This document shows, in pieces, positions 44,236-52,424 of a DNA stretch of 64,000 nt (within the stretch, counting starts at the first letter, position 1; the number at the start of each line of letters is the position of its first letter). The position numbers and the translations under genes were made by a program. The stretch comes from Bifidobacterium longum subsp. infantis ATCC 15697 = JCM 1222 = DSM 20088 (lineage in GTDB: Bacteria; Actinomycetota; Actinomycetes; Actinomycetales; Bifidobacteriaceae), in the NCBI RefSeq assembly GCF_000269965.1, contig NC_017219.1, positions 186,001-250,000 of the forward strand. The letters are read 5' to 3'. The notes beneath the pieces are model-generated. The model saw only the letters and a list, made by a program, of their open reading frames with translations, was not told the DNA's origin and did not search any database.

Positions 44236-44424
44236 GGTTGCGACGAGGCTCCTTTTCGGGATTGAAATTATGGCGAGAACATGCGTCGGTCGACGCCGCC
44301 ACTCTACTCCCTACTCCCGTACGGTGACGGTGAACTATCGACGCTTTGGCCAATCAGATGCATCGGCATACCAGTGGTGCACTGGTGATTACGCATTTTT
44401 GAACTTCACTAACTGAATGGTCAC

Positions 44425-44637
44425 TCAATCCGGATAATATCTTTCGAAGAGTTCGTTGCAGGTGCGATGGCAATGAGCAAAATGTGCATCCACGGTTTCC
44501 CAGTTGTGCTTCCATCCCGTCCCGCCGCGCATTCGGCCAATCGACGCGAGAAGGGAGTCCATGAAGAAAAGTGAGGCTTCTGCTGTCAATCCGGTGATGC
44601 ATTCAAGCGTCATTGCGGTCTCAGTAGTGGGACGCAA
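44425..44637 (-). CDS. Small hypothetical open frame
   Basis: 70 codons with a plausible composition (MRPTTETAMTLECITGL..., ending HCHRTCNELFERYYPD) and some helical character. No family is recognised and no clear ribosome site precedes it. It may be a small protein or the C-terminal remnant of a larger decayed gene next to the acquired AlbA_2 gene. Confidence 0.25.
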   Translation of the reverse strand: MRPTTETAMTLECITGLTAEASLFFMDSLLASIGRMRGGTGWKHNWETVDAHFAHCHRTCNELFERYYPD

Positions 44638-44711
44638 CTGCGATATGGCATGATTTGTATCTGCGTCCCACTCTTATGCGGGGTTCTCGGTGCGGCTTTC
44701 GCTGAATGTTT

Positions 44712-44766
44712 CACTGAATACACTGAATTCAGTTATTAAACATTGAATTCAGTGTAAAATTCAGTG
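44712..44766. promoter_or_regulatory. Operator-like repeats before the second AlbA_2 gene
   Basis: Two direct CACTGAAT sites (44712-44719 and 44721-44728) are mirrored by two ATTCAGTG sites (44747-44754 and 44759-44766), in an AT-rich stretch (TTATTAAA). The symmetric 2+2 layout ends about 35 bases before ATG 44800. Recognition by the adjacent winged-helix protein is inferred. Confidence 0.65.
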
Positions 44767-44799
44767 TATCAAGAAGAATGCGTTGGGTTGGATCCCTTT

Positions 44800-45513
44800 A
44801 TGGCACATGAATATGGCAAGGAAACGTTGTCGCTCGAGTTCAAAAGCGATTTGAAGCGTCTGCCAGATGACGATCTACTTGATGCCGTCGTGGCGTTGGC
44901 GAACTCGGATGGCGGTACGGTGTATATGGGCGTCGAGGATGACGGCACGCCGACCGGCATCGACAAAGTACATCAGGATGCGGTCGGTTTGTCGGCGATG
45001 ATTGCCAACCGTACAGTTCCTCCGGTTTCCGCTCGTGCGCAGATCGTCGGGACGGAGAAGACGCCGGTGATGCAGATCGATGTGCCGAAATCCCGCAGCG
45101 TGGTCTCGACCAAGTCGGGCAAGGTGTTGCGACGCCGTATGAAGGTGGATGGTACGCCGGAGAGCGTGCCGATGTACCCGTACGAGATCGCCACGCGCCT
45201 GTCCGATTTGGGACGTTTGGACTTTTCCGCACAGCCGGTGCCGGATGCGACCCGTGATGATTTCGATCCCCTTGAACGCGACCGTCTGCGCCGGATTATC
45301 GGCACCTACCAATCCAGTGACCGTAATTTGTTGGAACTGACCGATGAGGAGCTGGAGAAATCCCTGCAAGCGGATGTCATGGAACTGCTGCATGTCGATG
45401 CGAACCAGGCGTACTACCAGCTGTCCAAGCTCGTTAAGGGTGGGAAGCTGGGGGTCATTGGCCGTGGCAAGGGGGCGCGCTATACGATCGGTGGCTTTAC
45501 CGGGCGAAAGTGA
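44800..45513 (+). CDS. Shortened AlbA_2/winged-helix regulator
   Basis: A 237-residue protein starting at ATG 44800; GTG 44764 is an alternative inside the operator region. The AlbA_2 domain is intact: KETLSLEFKSDLKRLPDDDLLDAVVALANSDGGTVYMGVEDDGTPTGI and KVLRRRMKVDGTPESVPMYPYEI. After NLLELTDEELEKSL it jumps to QADVMELLHVDANQAYYQLSKLVKGGKLGVIGRGKGARYTI, a winged helix. The GHKL-like middle domain of about 200-250 residues present in full relatives (and in the gene at 32672) is missing, an in-frame internal deletion. Likely a DNA-binding regulator with an altered mechanism; it may be inactive. Confidence 0.78.
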   Translation: MAHEYGKETLSLEFKSDLKRLPDDDLLDAVVALANSDGGTVYMGVEDDGTPTGIDKVHQDAVGLSAMIANRTVPPVSARAQIVGTEKTPVMQIDVPKSRSVVSTKSGKVLRRRMKVDGTPESVPMYPYEIATRLSDLGRLDFSAQPVPDATRDDFDPLERDRLRRIIGTYQSSDRNLLELTDEELEKSLQADVMELLHVDANQAYYQLSKLVKGGKLGVIGRGKGARYTIGGFTGRK

Positions 45514-46027
45514 TGTGCTGGCGGATGTGCCTGTATGGATGCTTTGTGCTGGGCATCGTCCGAACTTGGGAAGTCGTTTCGGTACTTAGGAAGGTACCTA
45601 GGAACCTAGGAAGTGGTGTGGGTAAGGTTCCTAGGTTCAGGTATGCGTTCGTGTGGCGTTCATCGGAGGGGGTCAGGGGGAACCTTCGCGCTGGGCCGAC
45701 CGGTATTCGCTGCGATGCGCTTGCGATACGGAGGCTGGGATTGTTGCGAACCAAAACGAAAAAAACTGCGCGGGGGGCATGAGGGGATCCGAATCGGCCC
45801 ACTGACGGGACACATGGGACGCGGCCGGACTCCGATGACGAACACACGGCGGGCGAAGGCTCGAAGGCGTTTTCGGAATCGTCGGTTCCGATATGTGACA
45901 CGCGCGGCAGGTCGGGGCCAAAGGTGTCGAAACGGAGGGAACCTGGAGGGAACCGACAATCGGAAGGAACCAAAGCAAAACCCCGGAAACCGAATGATTT
46001 CAACGGTTTCCGGGGCTTCAATACGGG
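45514..46027. other. 514-base gap with GGAACC/CCTAGG-type repeats
   Basis: No reliable gene. Open frames on both strands (up to 174 codons) have no recognisable family or start signal. The sequence is dense in short repeats: CCTAGGAA and TTCCTAGG near 45580-45640, and GGGAACC or GGAACC at about 45679, 45939, 45949 and 45966. The right end holds the tRNA-Ser terminator. Confidence 0.5.
45981..46015 (-). terminator. Terminator after tRNA-Ser
   Basis: On the minus strand CCCCGGAAACC pairs with GGTTTCCGGGG and is followed by TTTTGCTTTG, 13 bases after the tRNA end. Confidence 0.85.
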
Positions 46028-46112
46028 CGGAGGATACGAGATTCGAACTCGTGAGGCTGTTACACCAACACGCTTTCCAAGCGTGCGCCATAGACCACTA
46101 GGCGAATCCTCC
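46028..46112 (-). tRNA. tRNA-Ser (GGA)
   Basis: An 85-base class II tRNA. The acceptor GGAGGAT pairs with ATCCTCC, the discriminator is G, the anticodon stem-loop CGCTTGGAAAGCG carries GGA, a long variable arm (about 16 bases) follows, and the T arm includes GAGTTCGAATCTC. CCA is not encoded. Confidence 0.95.
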
Positions 46113-46413
46113 GTGCTTTGCAGCGCGCAGTCGAACTGTGTTCCGCAGGCAACTCGAATAAGTTACCACAGGTTTCGGATAAGTGCACGCTTCGGCGTGG
46201 CGCGTGTCGCGACGCGGATGCGAAGAATGATTACTGCGAGTGAAGGACTCACTGGAAAGTCCCGCGCAACACCTGCACAAGGACCGCATACTTGTGCAGG
46301 GCCCACACACCCGCGCGCACCTACACAACCACCGGTAAAGAAATCACCGTGTCCAGGTGAATTTTCGATGTTCGCCCGGCGCGCGCCCGCAATCGCGCCT
46401 AGGCTGTGGAGTC
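46113..46413. other. Intergenic region upstream of the DUF6020-like gene
   Basis: 301 bases with no gene. A perfect inverted repeat, CTGCACAAG (46273-46281) with CTTGTGCAG (46291-46299), lies about 115 bases before the start of the next gene and could be an operator. Confidence 0.4.
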
Positions 46414-48057
46414 ATGAACGAGGGGACAGCGGCCGACGTAACCGCAGCACATGGCGGCCGGTCGCGCCAATCGAAGAAACACTCAAAGACGTACCGCAGC
46501 ATATCCGCGATCCTTAGTTGGCTCACGGCCCGCCGCCCGACCACGTTATCCACATCGCTGCGCGCGCGATTCCTCCCTTACCTGCTCACGCTCGCTATCG
46601 CCTGGCTGCCGTGGCTCATACTCACCTGGCCGGGCTCGATGCGCGACGATACGCTTGCCCAATATCTGCAATCGTCCGGTCTGCACCACTACTACACCCA
46701 GCATCCGCTGTTTGATACTCTCACGTTCGGCTTGTTCTGGCATATCGGCAGCGCACTCGGCTCCCCTCTGATCGGGCAGGCCCTGTACACCGTGACCCAA
46801 GCGGTTCTACTCGCCGCCGGGTGCGCGCTTCTGCTGTGCTACATCCGCAAAATCGGCTCGCCGCGCTGGCTCATCGGTCTCGGCCTCGTCTATCTTGCCA
46901 CCAACTATGTGGTGGTCGGTGCAATCACCACGATGGGTAAGGACTCGTTGCACGCCGTGTTCTATCTGCCGTTGGCCGTGCTGTTCGTGGAGGCTTGTCT
47001 GACGCGCGGCTCGGTACTGGCTCGCCGCCCGGTGGCATTCGCGTTCGTCATCCTGTTGTTCGCCACCATCGTCTCCAAGCGGACGGCGCTCATAATCGTG
47101 CTATGCGCCGGCTGCTGTTTGCTCGCCGTCTGCACGCCCAAAGGCGCGCGGCGTCGTGCGTTCGCGTGTCTTGCGGTTGCCATCGTTGTGGCGCAGGGTG
47201 TGTGGACGCCATTAAGCGCGGCCGCCACGCATGCGAATCGATCGCCCGGACGTGAGGTGTGGGGCCTGGTCACCCAGCCCGTGGCCCGGCTCGCGCACGA
47301 TGATCCCAGTGCGATAGACAAGGTTCAGCGGCGGCGACTGAACGCAATCATGGATCTCGACTGGGCCGCCGCCGGCATCAACCCGCACCGCACCGATGAG
47401 ACCTTCCGCACTCTGCGCGAGCACCCTAGGCCAACCGCGGCGCAACAACTCGCGGCCCTGCAGGTCTGGGCGCAGCTCGGCCTCGCGCATCCGACTGAAT
47501 ATGCCACGGCCTATGCCGGGGTGACTCGCGGATGGTGGGACCCGCGCGTCAATTTCGCGTACCCCACTGATTCCGACTACCTGTTCACGCCTGGCTATCT
47601 CAGGCAATGGGCATCTTTCCTGACTGAAGGTGCTTGGAAGCATACTTCCGACGGCGATGCCGATACCGTGGCAGCCGAACGGCTTGCCGCCATCGAACAT
47701 GACCTTGCGCCGCTGAGGGGTACCTCCGATAAGCCGCAATGGCAGAAAAATATATTGCGGGCGATTCATCGGTGGGCGCGTTCGGATGGTCGCGTCGGTG
47801 TTCGTAAAGGCAATCTGCTGACTTCGATGGCCCTGTACGTCACGTGGATTCCGCTGGCTGCGGGTCTTGCGCTGGTGGTGCGGCCTGCGCGACGACGCTA
47901 CGGCCCCGCACTGGCCGCTTACGGTTTGTTGGCATTCACGGTGCTGTCGCTGTATGCCTCACCCATGGCACTATTTTGGTATCCGATTCCGGTATTCCTC
48001 GCGTTGCCGCTTTTTGTGGTGTTACCGTTCACATTCCGGGAGAGCCATCCTCTCTGA
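46414..48057 (+). CDS. Polytopic membrane protein (likely DUF6020)
   Basis: A 547-residue protein from ATG 46414 (GTGGAG upstream) with about nine to ten hydrophobic segments and a large extracellular loop (about residues 270-430). The opening membrane block ending WPGSMRDDTLAQYLQSSG and HPLFDTLTFGLFWHIG resembles DUF6020 and glycosyltransferase-like membrane proteins (GT-C fold), where an acidic pair on the first loop is catalytic. The repeated W-D/N-P elements (TRGWWDPRVNFAYP) also recall such transferases. A lipid-linked sugar transfer role is possible but unproven. Confidence 0.7.
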   Translation: MNEGTAADVTAAHGGRSRQSKKHSKTYRSISAILSWLTARRPTTLSTSLRARFLPYLLTLAIAWLPWLILTWPGSMRDDTLAQYLQSSGLHHYYTQHPLFDTLTFGLFWHIGSALGSPLIGQALYTVTQAVLLAAGCALLLCYIRKIGSPRWLIGLGLVYLATNYVVVGAITTMGKDSLHAVFYLPLAVLFVEACLTRGSVLARRPVAFAFVILLFATIVSKRTALIIVLCAGCCLLAVCTPKGARRRAFACLAVAIVVAQGVWTPLSAAATHANRSPGREVWGLVTQPVARLAHDDPSAIDKVQRRRLNAIMDLDWAAAGINPHRTDETFRTLREHPRPTAAQQLAALQVWAQLGLAHPTEYATAYAGVTRGWWDPRVNFAYPTDSDYLFTPGYLRQWASFLTEGAWKHTSDGDADTVAAERLAAIEHDLAPLRGTSDKPQWQKNILRAIHRWARSDGRVGVRKGNLLTSMALYVTWIPLAAGLALVVRPARRRYGPALAAYGLLAFTVLSLYASPMALFWYPIPVFLALPLFVVLPFTFRESHPL

Positions 48058-48225
48058 GCATAGTTATCTCAGATAGTGAAATAATTGCGGGGTTGAAAAG
48101 CACTAAAACGCCTTCTATTACCTCGCACCCGTCAAAAAATCAAGACTGTTGTTCAAGAATTTTTTTCTATAGAGTTCATAGTTGTTTTTGGACCATTCGA
48201 GTACTTGAAGTGAGAGGAATTCAGC

Positions 48226-50154
48226 ATGGTTCGTCGCGCCTGCGCGCAGTCCGCTGAAATGAACACGATGCGGGAACGTGATACGCGCGTTGCCGTTTCT
48301 CGCGTGCGCGCGAAGTCGGGCAGCACCGGTCGTCTGCAGTCGGCCACGGTCTCGGCTCGTGCATTTGCGGTCATCGTTTTTCTGTTTGCGATGATCGCCG
48401 CGACCTTCCTCCCCTCCGCCATCATTCCGCAGTCCGCGTTCGCCGTGACGCCGGCAACCACTGCCACTGCTGCCACCGTCAAGAGCGACGACACCACCAG
48501 CGTCGATTACGCGACCTGGGCCGACGTTGCCAAGGCCGTCGAAGCGCAGTTGCAGGAAGGCCTTAAGGAATACAAGGACGGCAACCCAATGGGTGCCAAG
48601 TCCGATTTCGGGGCTGCATACACCACCGTCTACGTGACGTCCAACTTCAACAAAGTGGTGAGCGACACCATCGGCGCAGACAAGCAGACCGCGCAGCAGC
48701 AGGCCTTCCAGGACCTGCAAAGCCAGGTGTTCACGTCAGACCAGGCCGATCAGCTTACCCAGAAGGTCAACGACCTGACCGCCGACCTCGACGCCACGGC
48801 CCAGCAGCTCGACGCCAACACCAGCCTCGCCAACCCGAAGCAGTACTCCGAAGACCTCCAGAAGCAGATCGCCAAGGAGCGCAAGGAGCTCGACGCCAAG
48901 AAGAAGCGCACCGAGGAAACGGCCAAGACTTGGAAGGAAGTCGCGGATGCGATGCTTCCGATCCTGGACAACGCCTACAAGGCCTATGAGGGTGGCGACG
49001 CCGCCAAGGGCGCCACGCTCGTGAACGACGCCTACTACCAGCACTACGAGAAGCTCGGCTTCGAGAAGACCGTGCTGAGCGCCATCAGCGGCAACCGCGT
49101 CTCCCAGGTGGAATACCAGTTCAAGCTGTGCCGCTCCTCGATGAACACCGGCAAGCCTGCTTCCGAAGTCAAGAAGTACATCGACGACCTGAAGAACATG
49201 CTGGCCACCGATGCCGCCAAGCTCGACGGCGGCGCGGCCGATGAGGAGGGTGGCTTCCTCAAGTTCATCACCAGCTCGGTCGGTCAGGCGTTCCTGATTC
49301 TGATCCGCGAGGGTCTCGAGGCCCTGCTCGTGGTCGCCGCTGTGGTGGCCTACCTCGTCAAGTCCGGCAACAAGCGTTTCACCAAGTGGATCTACGTGGG
49401 CGTGCTCGCTGGTCTGGCCGGTGCCGGCATCGTGGCGGTCATCTTCATGCTCGCATTCGGCGGCTCCAGCCCGCTGCAGGAGATCATGGAAGGCGTGTGC
49501 GCGCTCGTCGCCATGTGCATGCTGTTGTGGACCAGCAACTGGATGCTCAACAAGTCCTCGGTGGAAGCGTGGAACCGCTACATCAGGGAAAAGACCGAAG
49601 CCGCGGTGGCCTCTGTCTCCTCGCAGGTCGAATCCGGCGAGAAGGTGGCTTCCCGCACGGTGATTTCGCTCGCCATGCTGAGCTTCCTCGCCGTGTTCCG
49701 TGAGGGCGCTGAAACCGTGATCTTCTACCAGTCGATCTACACGATGAGCCAGGATACGCATGGCATGGTGGTCGGCGCACTCGCCGCCGCCGTGGTGCTC
49801 GTGATCATCTTCCTGGTGATTCGCTTTACCTCCGTGAAGATTCCGATTGGCCCGTTCTTCCTGGTCACCTCGATCCTCATGTCCGTACTGGTGGTTGTCT
49901 TCGCCGGCGGCGGCGTGCACGCGCTCATCGAGGGCGACCTGCTGCCCGCCAACTACCTGCCGGGCGTTCCCACCAACGACTGGCTCGGATTCTACCCGTA
50001 CGTCGAATGCATCATCGCCCAGGTACTGGCAGCCATCGCCGTCATCGCGCTGTTCGTGGTCGGCTTTGCCAAACAGCGTAAGGCCAAGGCCCGGCTTGCG
50101 GCCGGTGCAAGCAAGTCGGACGCGAAGGCTGACGAGGAGAGCGCGCAGGCGTAG
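48226..50154 (+). CDS. bfeU: FTR1-family iron permease with N-terminal helical domain
   Basis: A 642-residue protein of the EfeU/FTR1 class. After a signal-like hydrophobic segment (about 45-72) there is an extracytoplasmic helical domain of about 250 residues, rich in Glu/Lys and predicted coiled coils. The permease part follows with seven helices and both iron motifs: LILIREGLEALLVVAAVVAY (REGLE) and LAVFREGAETVIFYQSI (REGAE). The ATG follows AGAGGA. It heads a seven-gene iron operon; the gene name is from the B. breve locus I recall as bfeUO. Promoter lies in an AT-rich 168-base spacer; no Fur or DtxR box was recognised. Confidence 0.93.
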   Translation: MVRRACAQSAEMNTMRERDTRVAVSRVRAKSGSTGRLQSATVSARAFAVIVFLFAMIAATFLPSAIIPQSAFAVTPATTATAATVKSDDTTSVDYATWADVAKAVEAQLQEGLKEYKDGNPMGAKSDFGAAYTTVYVTSNFNKVVSDTIGADKQTAQQQAFQDLQSQVFTSDQADQLTQKVNDLTADLDATAQQLDANTSLANPKQYSEDLQKQIAKERKELDAKKKRTEETAKTWKEVADAMLPILDNAYKAYEGGDAAKGATLVNDAYYQHYEKLGFEKTVLSAISGNRVSQVEYQFKLCRSSMNTGKPASEVKKYIDDLKNMLATDAAKLDGGAADEEGGFLKFITSSVGQAFLILIREGLEALLVVAAVVAYLVKSGNKRFTKWIYVGVLAGLAGAGIVAVIFMLAFGGSSPLQEIMEGVCALVAMCMLLWTSNWMLNKSSVEAWNRYIREKTEAAVASVSSQVESGEKVASRTVISLAMLSFLAVFREGAETVIFYQSIYTMSQDTHGMVVGALAAAVVLVIIFLVIRFTSVKIPIGPFFLVTSILMSVLVVVFAGGGVHALIEGDLLPANYLPGVPTNDWLGFYPYVECIIAQVLAAIAVIALFVVGFAKQRKAKARLAAGASKSDAKADEESAQA

Positions 50155-50286
50155 CACAACGCCCGGTGCGACCATCTCGCGCAACACAACTTGCGACATG
50201 GCAACGGAAGCGATTCCAGCCCACGCCGCCACAACTAAAAACAGATAATAAATAATCCATTCACCACAACAAAAGGAATAAGAGAA

Positions 50287-50982
50287 ATGATGAAGAACAA
50301 GAAGCTTGCTGCTCTGCTCGGCGTGCTGCTCGCCGGCTCCATGGCTGTTTCGATGGCTGCTTGCGGTTCCACCAACAACGCTTCCGATACCAAGTCCTCG
50401 ACCAGCTCCTCCGACACCGCCAAGAAGGACGACTCCAAGAAGGCCGACGCCCCGACTGAGACCTCCGGCTTCGAAGAGGTCCCGGTCGGTCCCTCCGGCA
50501 CAGCCAAGGAGCAGGACAAGGCCGCTGGCCCGCTGACCGTGGGCGCCGTCTACTTCCAGCCCATCGACATGTACCCTGCGTCCATGGGTCTGAAGGCTGC
50601 TGATGCTTCCTTCCACCTGGAAGCCGACATCCACGCCTCTGAGGAAGGCACCGACTACGGCTACGGCAAGGGCGACTTCGTCCCTGACCTGACTGTGAAC
50701 TACACCATCATCGACAAGTCCACCGGCAAGGAAGTCGAGGGCGGCCAGGCCACCTCCGGTACCTTCATGCAGATGAACGCTTCCGACGGCCCGCACTACG
50801 GCGCCAACGTCAAGCTCGACAAGGCCGGCACCTACCAGCTCAAGCTCTCCATCGAGTCCCCTGAGAAGAACGGCTGGATGCTCCACGTTGACCCGGAGAC
50901 CGGTGTCAAGAACCACAAGTTCTGGACCGAGCCCATCGAGGTCACCTTCGACAACTGGGACTACACCCCGCGTCAGTGGTGA
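50287..50982 (+). CDS. bfeO: P19/Tp34-type iron-binding lipoprotein
   Basis: A 231-residue lipoprotein of the Pfam P19/Tp34 family that delivers metal to FTR1 permeases. The signal sequence has the lipobox SMAAC (Cys about 26), then a Ser/Lys/Thr-rich linker. The mature domain shows YFQPIDMYPASM, FHLEADIHASEE (metal His/Glu) and FMQMNASDGPHYGANVKL (His and Met). It lies 132 bases after the permease and is followed by a hairpin, so it may be expressed at a higher level than the downstream genes. Homologous arrangement: Campylobacter Cj1658 (permease) and P19. Confidence 0.92.
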   Translation: MMKNKKLAALLGVLLAGSMAVSMAACGSTNNASDTKSSTSSSDTAKKDDSKKADAPTETSGFEEVPVGPSGTAKEQDKAAGPLTVGAVYFQPIDMYPASMGLKAADASFHLEADIHASEEGTDYGYGKGDFVPDLTVNYTIIDKSTGKEVEGGQATSGTFMQMNASDGPHYGANVKLDKAGTYQLKLSIESPEKNGWMLHVDPETGVKNHKFWTEPIEVTFDNWDYTPRQW

Positions 50983-50994
50983 TTGACTAAGCAG

Positions 50995-51020
50995 AAAGCC
51001 CCTTCGTCAGAGGGGGCTTT
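50995..51020 (+). terminator. Intra-operon hairpin after the P19 gene
   Basis: AAAGCCCC pairs with AGGGGGCTTT (one bulge) 12 bases after the P19 stop, without a strong T-run. A GAGGGGAG-type repeat follows at 51061-51107. Together they could attenuate transcription into the DUF2318 and ABC genes. Confidence 0.6.
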
Positions 51021-51134
51021 ACGCCGCTTTAGGGAGATAATTCTTAGGACGGTCTAAAAACTCCCCTCAGTCCGCTTTGCGGACAGCTCCTCTCAGGGGT
51101 GGGGGAGCCTAAGGTGAATAGAGAAAGGACGCGA

Positions 51135-52403
51135 ATGCTTGAACAATTCGTGGCAGTGATGCCGGGCACCTTGGCCCCCACATTGCTGGTGATGAGCCTG
51201 AGCGTGATGCTCACGGTCGGCGAGGGGCGAGATAAGCCGATAAGCTCGCATTGGCGTCTCATCGGCCTGACCGTCGGCCTGATCGCCGCTATCACATTCG
51301 CCGGCCTGCGCGCCTCGGCCGTGATCAACCAGCGCACGTTCGTCAACTATCCGGTGCTGTGGTGCGCGATCATTGCCGACATCCTGACCATCGTCGTGGT
51401 GGTGTTCGCACGCCGCATCACCACCAATTGGCAGCAGCACAAGGTGTTCATGCACATTGCGAACGCCGTGGCCGCCATCGACATCGCGCTCACCCTGTTC
51501 TACGCGCTGCCGGACGTGATCCTGCAGCTGACCATCTGGGTGGAGCCCGGCGACCCGATCTTCACGTCCGACATGCTGCTGCGCGCGCTCGGCTTCGCGC
51601 TGGGCCTGGCCATGTCGATCATCGTGGCCGTGATCTTCCGCACGATGCGTTCGACCGCGGTGCGTGCCTCGTTCACCGCCGCCGTTCTCGCGGTGCTGGT
51701 GATTCTGTTCGTCCGGCACCTGACCGGTGTCATGCAGATCCTGCAGGCACGCGGTTTCCCGATAGGCCACACGGGATTCGTGGCCCTCGCCTGGTTGATC
51801 AACCACAACGACTGGATGATCATGGCCCAGGCGTTCGTGTTCCTGATTCCGGCCGTCGCCTCCGTGGTGGCCGGCTTCCGCATGCCGCTGACCGGCGCGA
51901 ACGAAGCCATCGGCCGCAAGCACAAGGCGTTCCGCCGCCGCGCCGTGGCCTCCGCTGTCTGGAGCCTCGTGGCCATGATCGGCGTCACGCTGACCCTCAC
52001 CGTCGGCGTCGCCGCGACCCATCAGACCATCACTCTTTCGCCGCCGGAAGCCTACTCGCTCAAGGACGGCGTGGCCACCATTCCCTTCAGCCAGGTCGAG
52101 GACGGCCACCTGCACCGTTTCGAATACAAGGCCAAGGACGGCACCGTCATGCGCTTCATCATCATCCGAAAGAACGGTGGCGCGTACGGCATCGGCCTGG
52201 ACGCCTGCGAGAACTGCGGCGACGCCGGCTACTACGAGAAGGACGGCAAGATCATCTGCAAGAAGTGCGAGGTGGCCATCAACCTGGCGACCATCGGCTT
52301 CAAGGGTGGCTGCAACCCGATACCATTCCCGTACAAGACCGGCCACGGCAAGATCACCATTCAGACTACGGATCTGGACGCGCTGAGCGCCCACTTCCAG
52401 TGA
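51135..52403 (+). CDS. Membrane protein with DUF2318 (iron-sulfur-like) domain
   Basis: A 422-residue protein from ATG 51135 (AAAGGA upstream). Residues about 1-300 form nine or so membrane helices. The C-terminal extracytoplasmic part is DUF2318: GGAYGIGLDACENCGDAGYYEKDGKIICKKCEVAINLATIGFKGGC, with the CxxC...CxxC and CNP pattern that suggests a metal or Fe-S centre. The same family occurs at Cj1660 in the Campylobacter P19 operon. It probably passes electrons to or from iron on the outer face. Membership is firm; the electron role is inference. Confidence 0.9.
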   Translation: MLEQFVAVMPGTLAPTLLVMSLSVMLTVGEGRDKPISSHWRLIGLTVGLIAAITFAGLRASAVINQRTFVNYPVLWCAIIADILTIVVVVFARRITTNWQQHKVFMHIANAVAAIDIALTLFYALPDVILQLTIWVEPGDPIFTSDMLLRALGFALGLAMSIIVAVIFRTMRSTAVRASFTAAVLAVLVILFVRHLTGVMQILQARGFPIGHTGFVALAWLINHNDWMIMAQAFVFLIPAVASVVAGFRMPLTGANEAIGRKHKAFRRRAVASAVWSLVAMIGVTLTLTVGVAATHQTITLSPPEAYSLKDGVATIPFSQVEDGHLHRFEYKAKDGTVMRFIIIRKNGGAYGIGLDACENCGDAGYYEKDGKIICKKCEVAINLATIGFKGGCNPIPFPYKTGHGKITIQTTDLDALSAHFQ

Positions 52404-52424
52404 GTCAGGCAGGAGGCAAGAATC

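Noticed and set aside
45613..46101. 162-codon open frame toward tRNA-Ser
   Set aside because: It overlaps the tRNA and terminator on the other strand and has no protein-like features.
48058..48225. Fur or DtxR/IdeR box before the iron operon
   Set aside because: The AT-rich spacer has no palindrome close to either consensus; regulation remains unknown.
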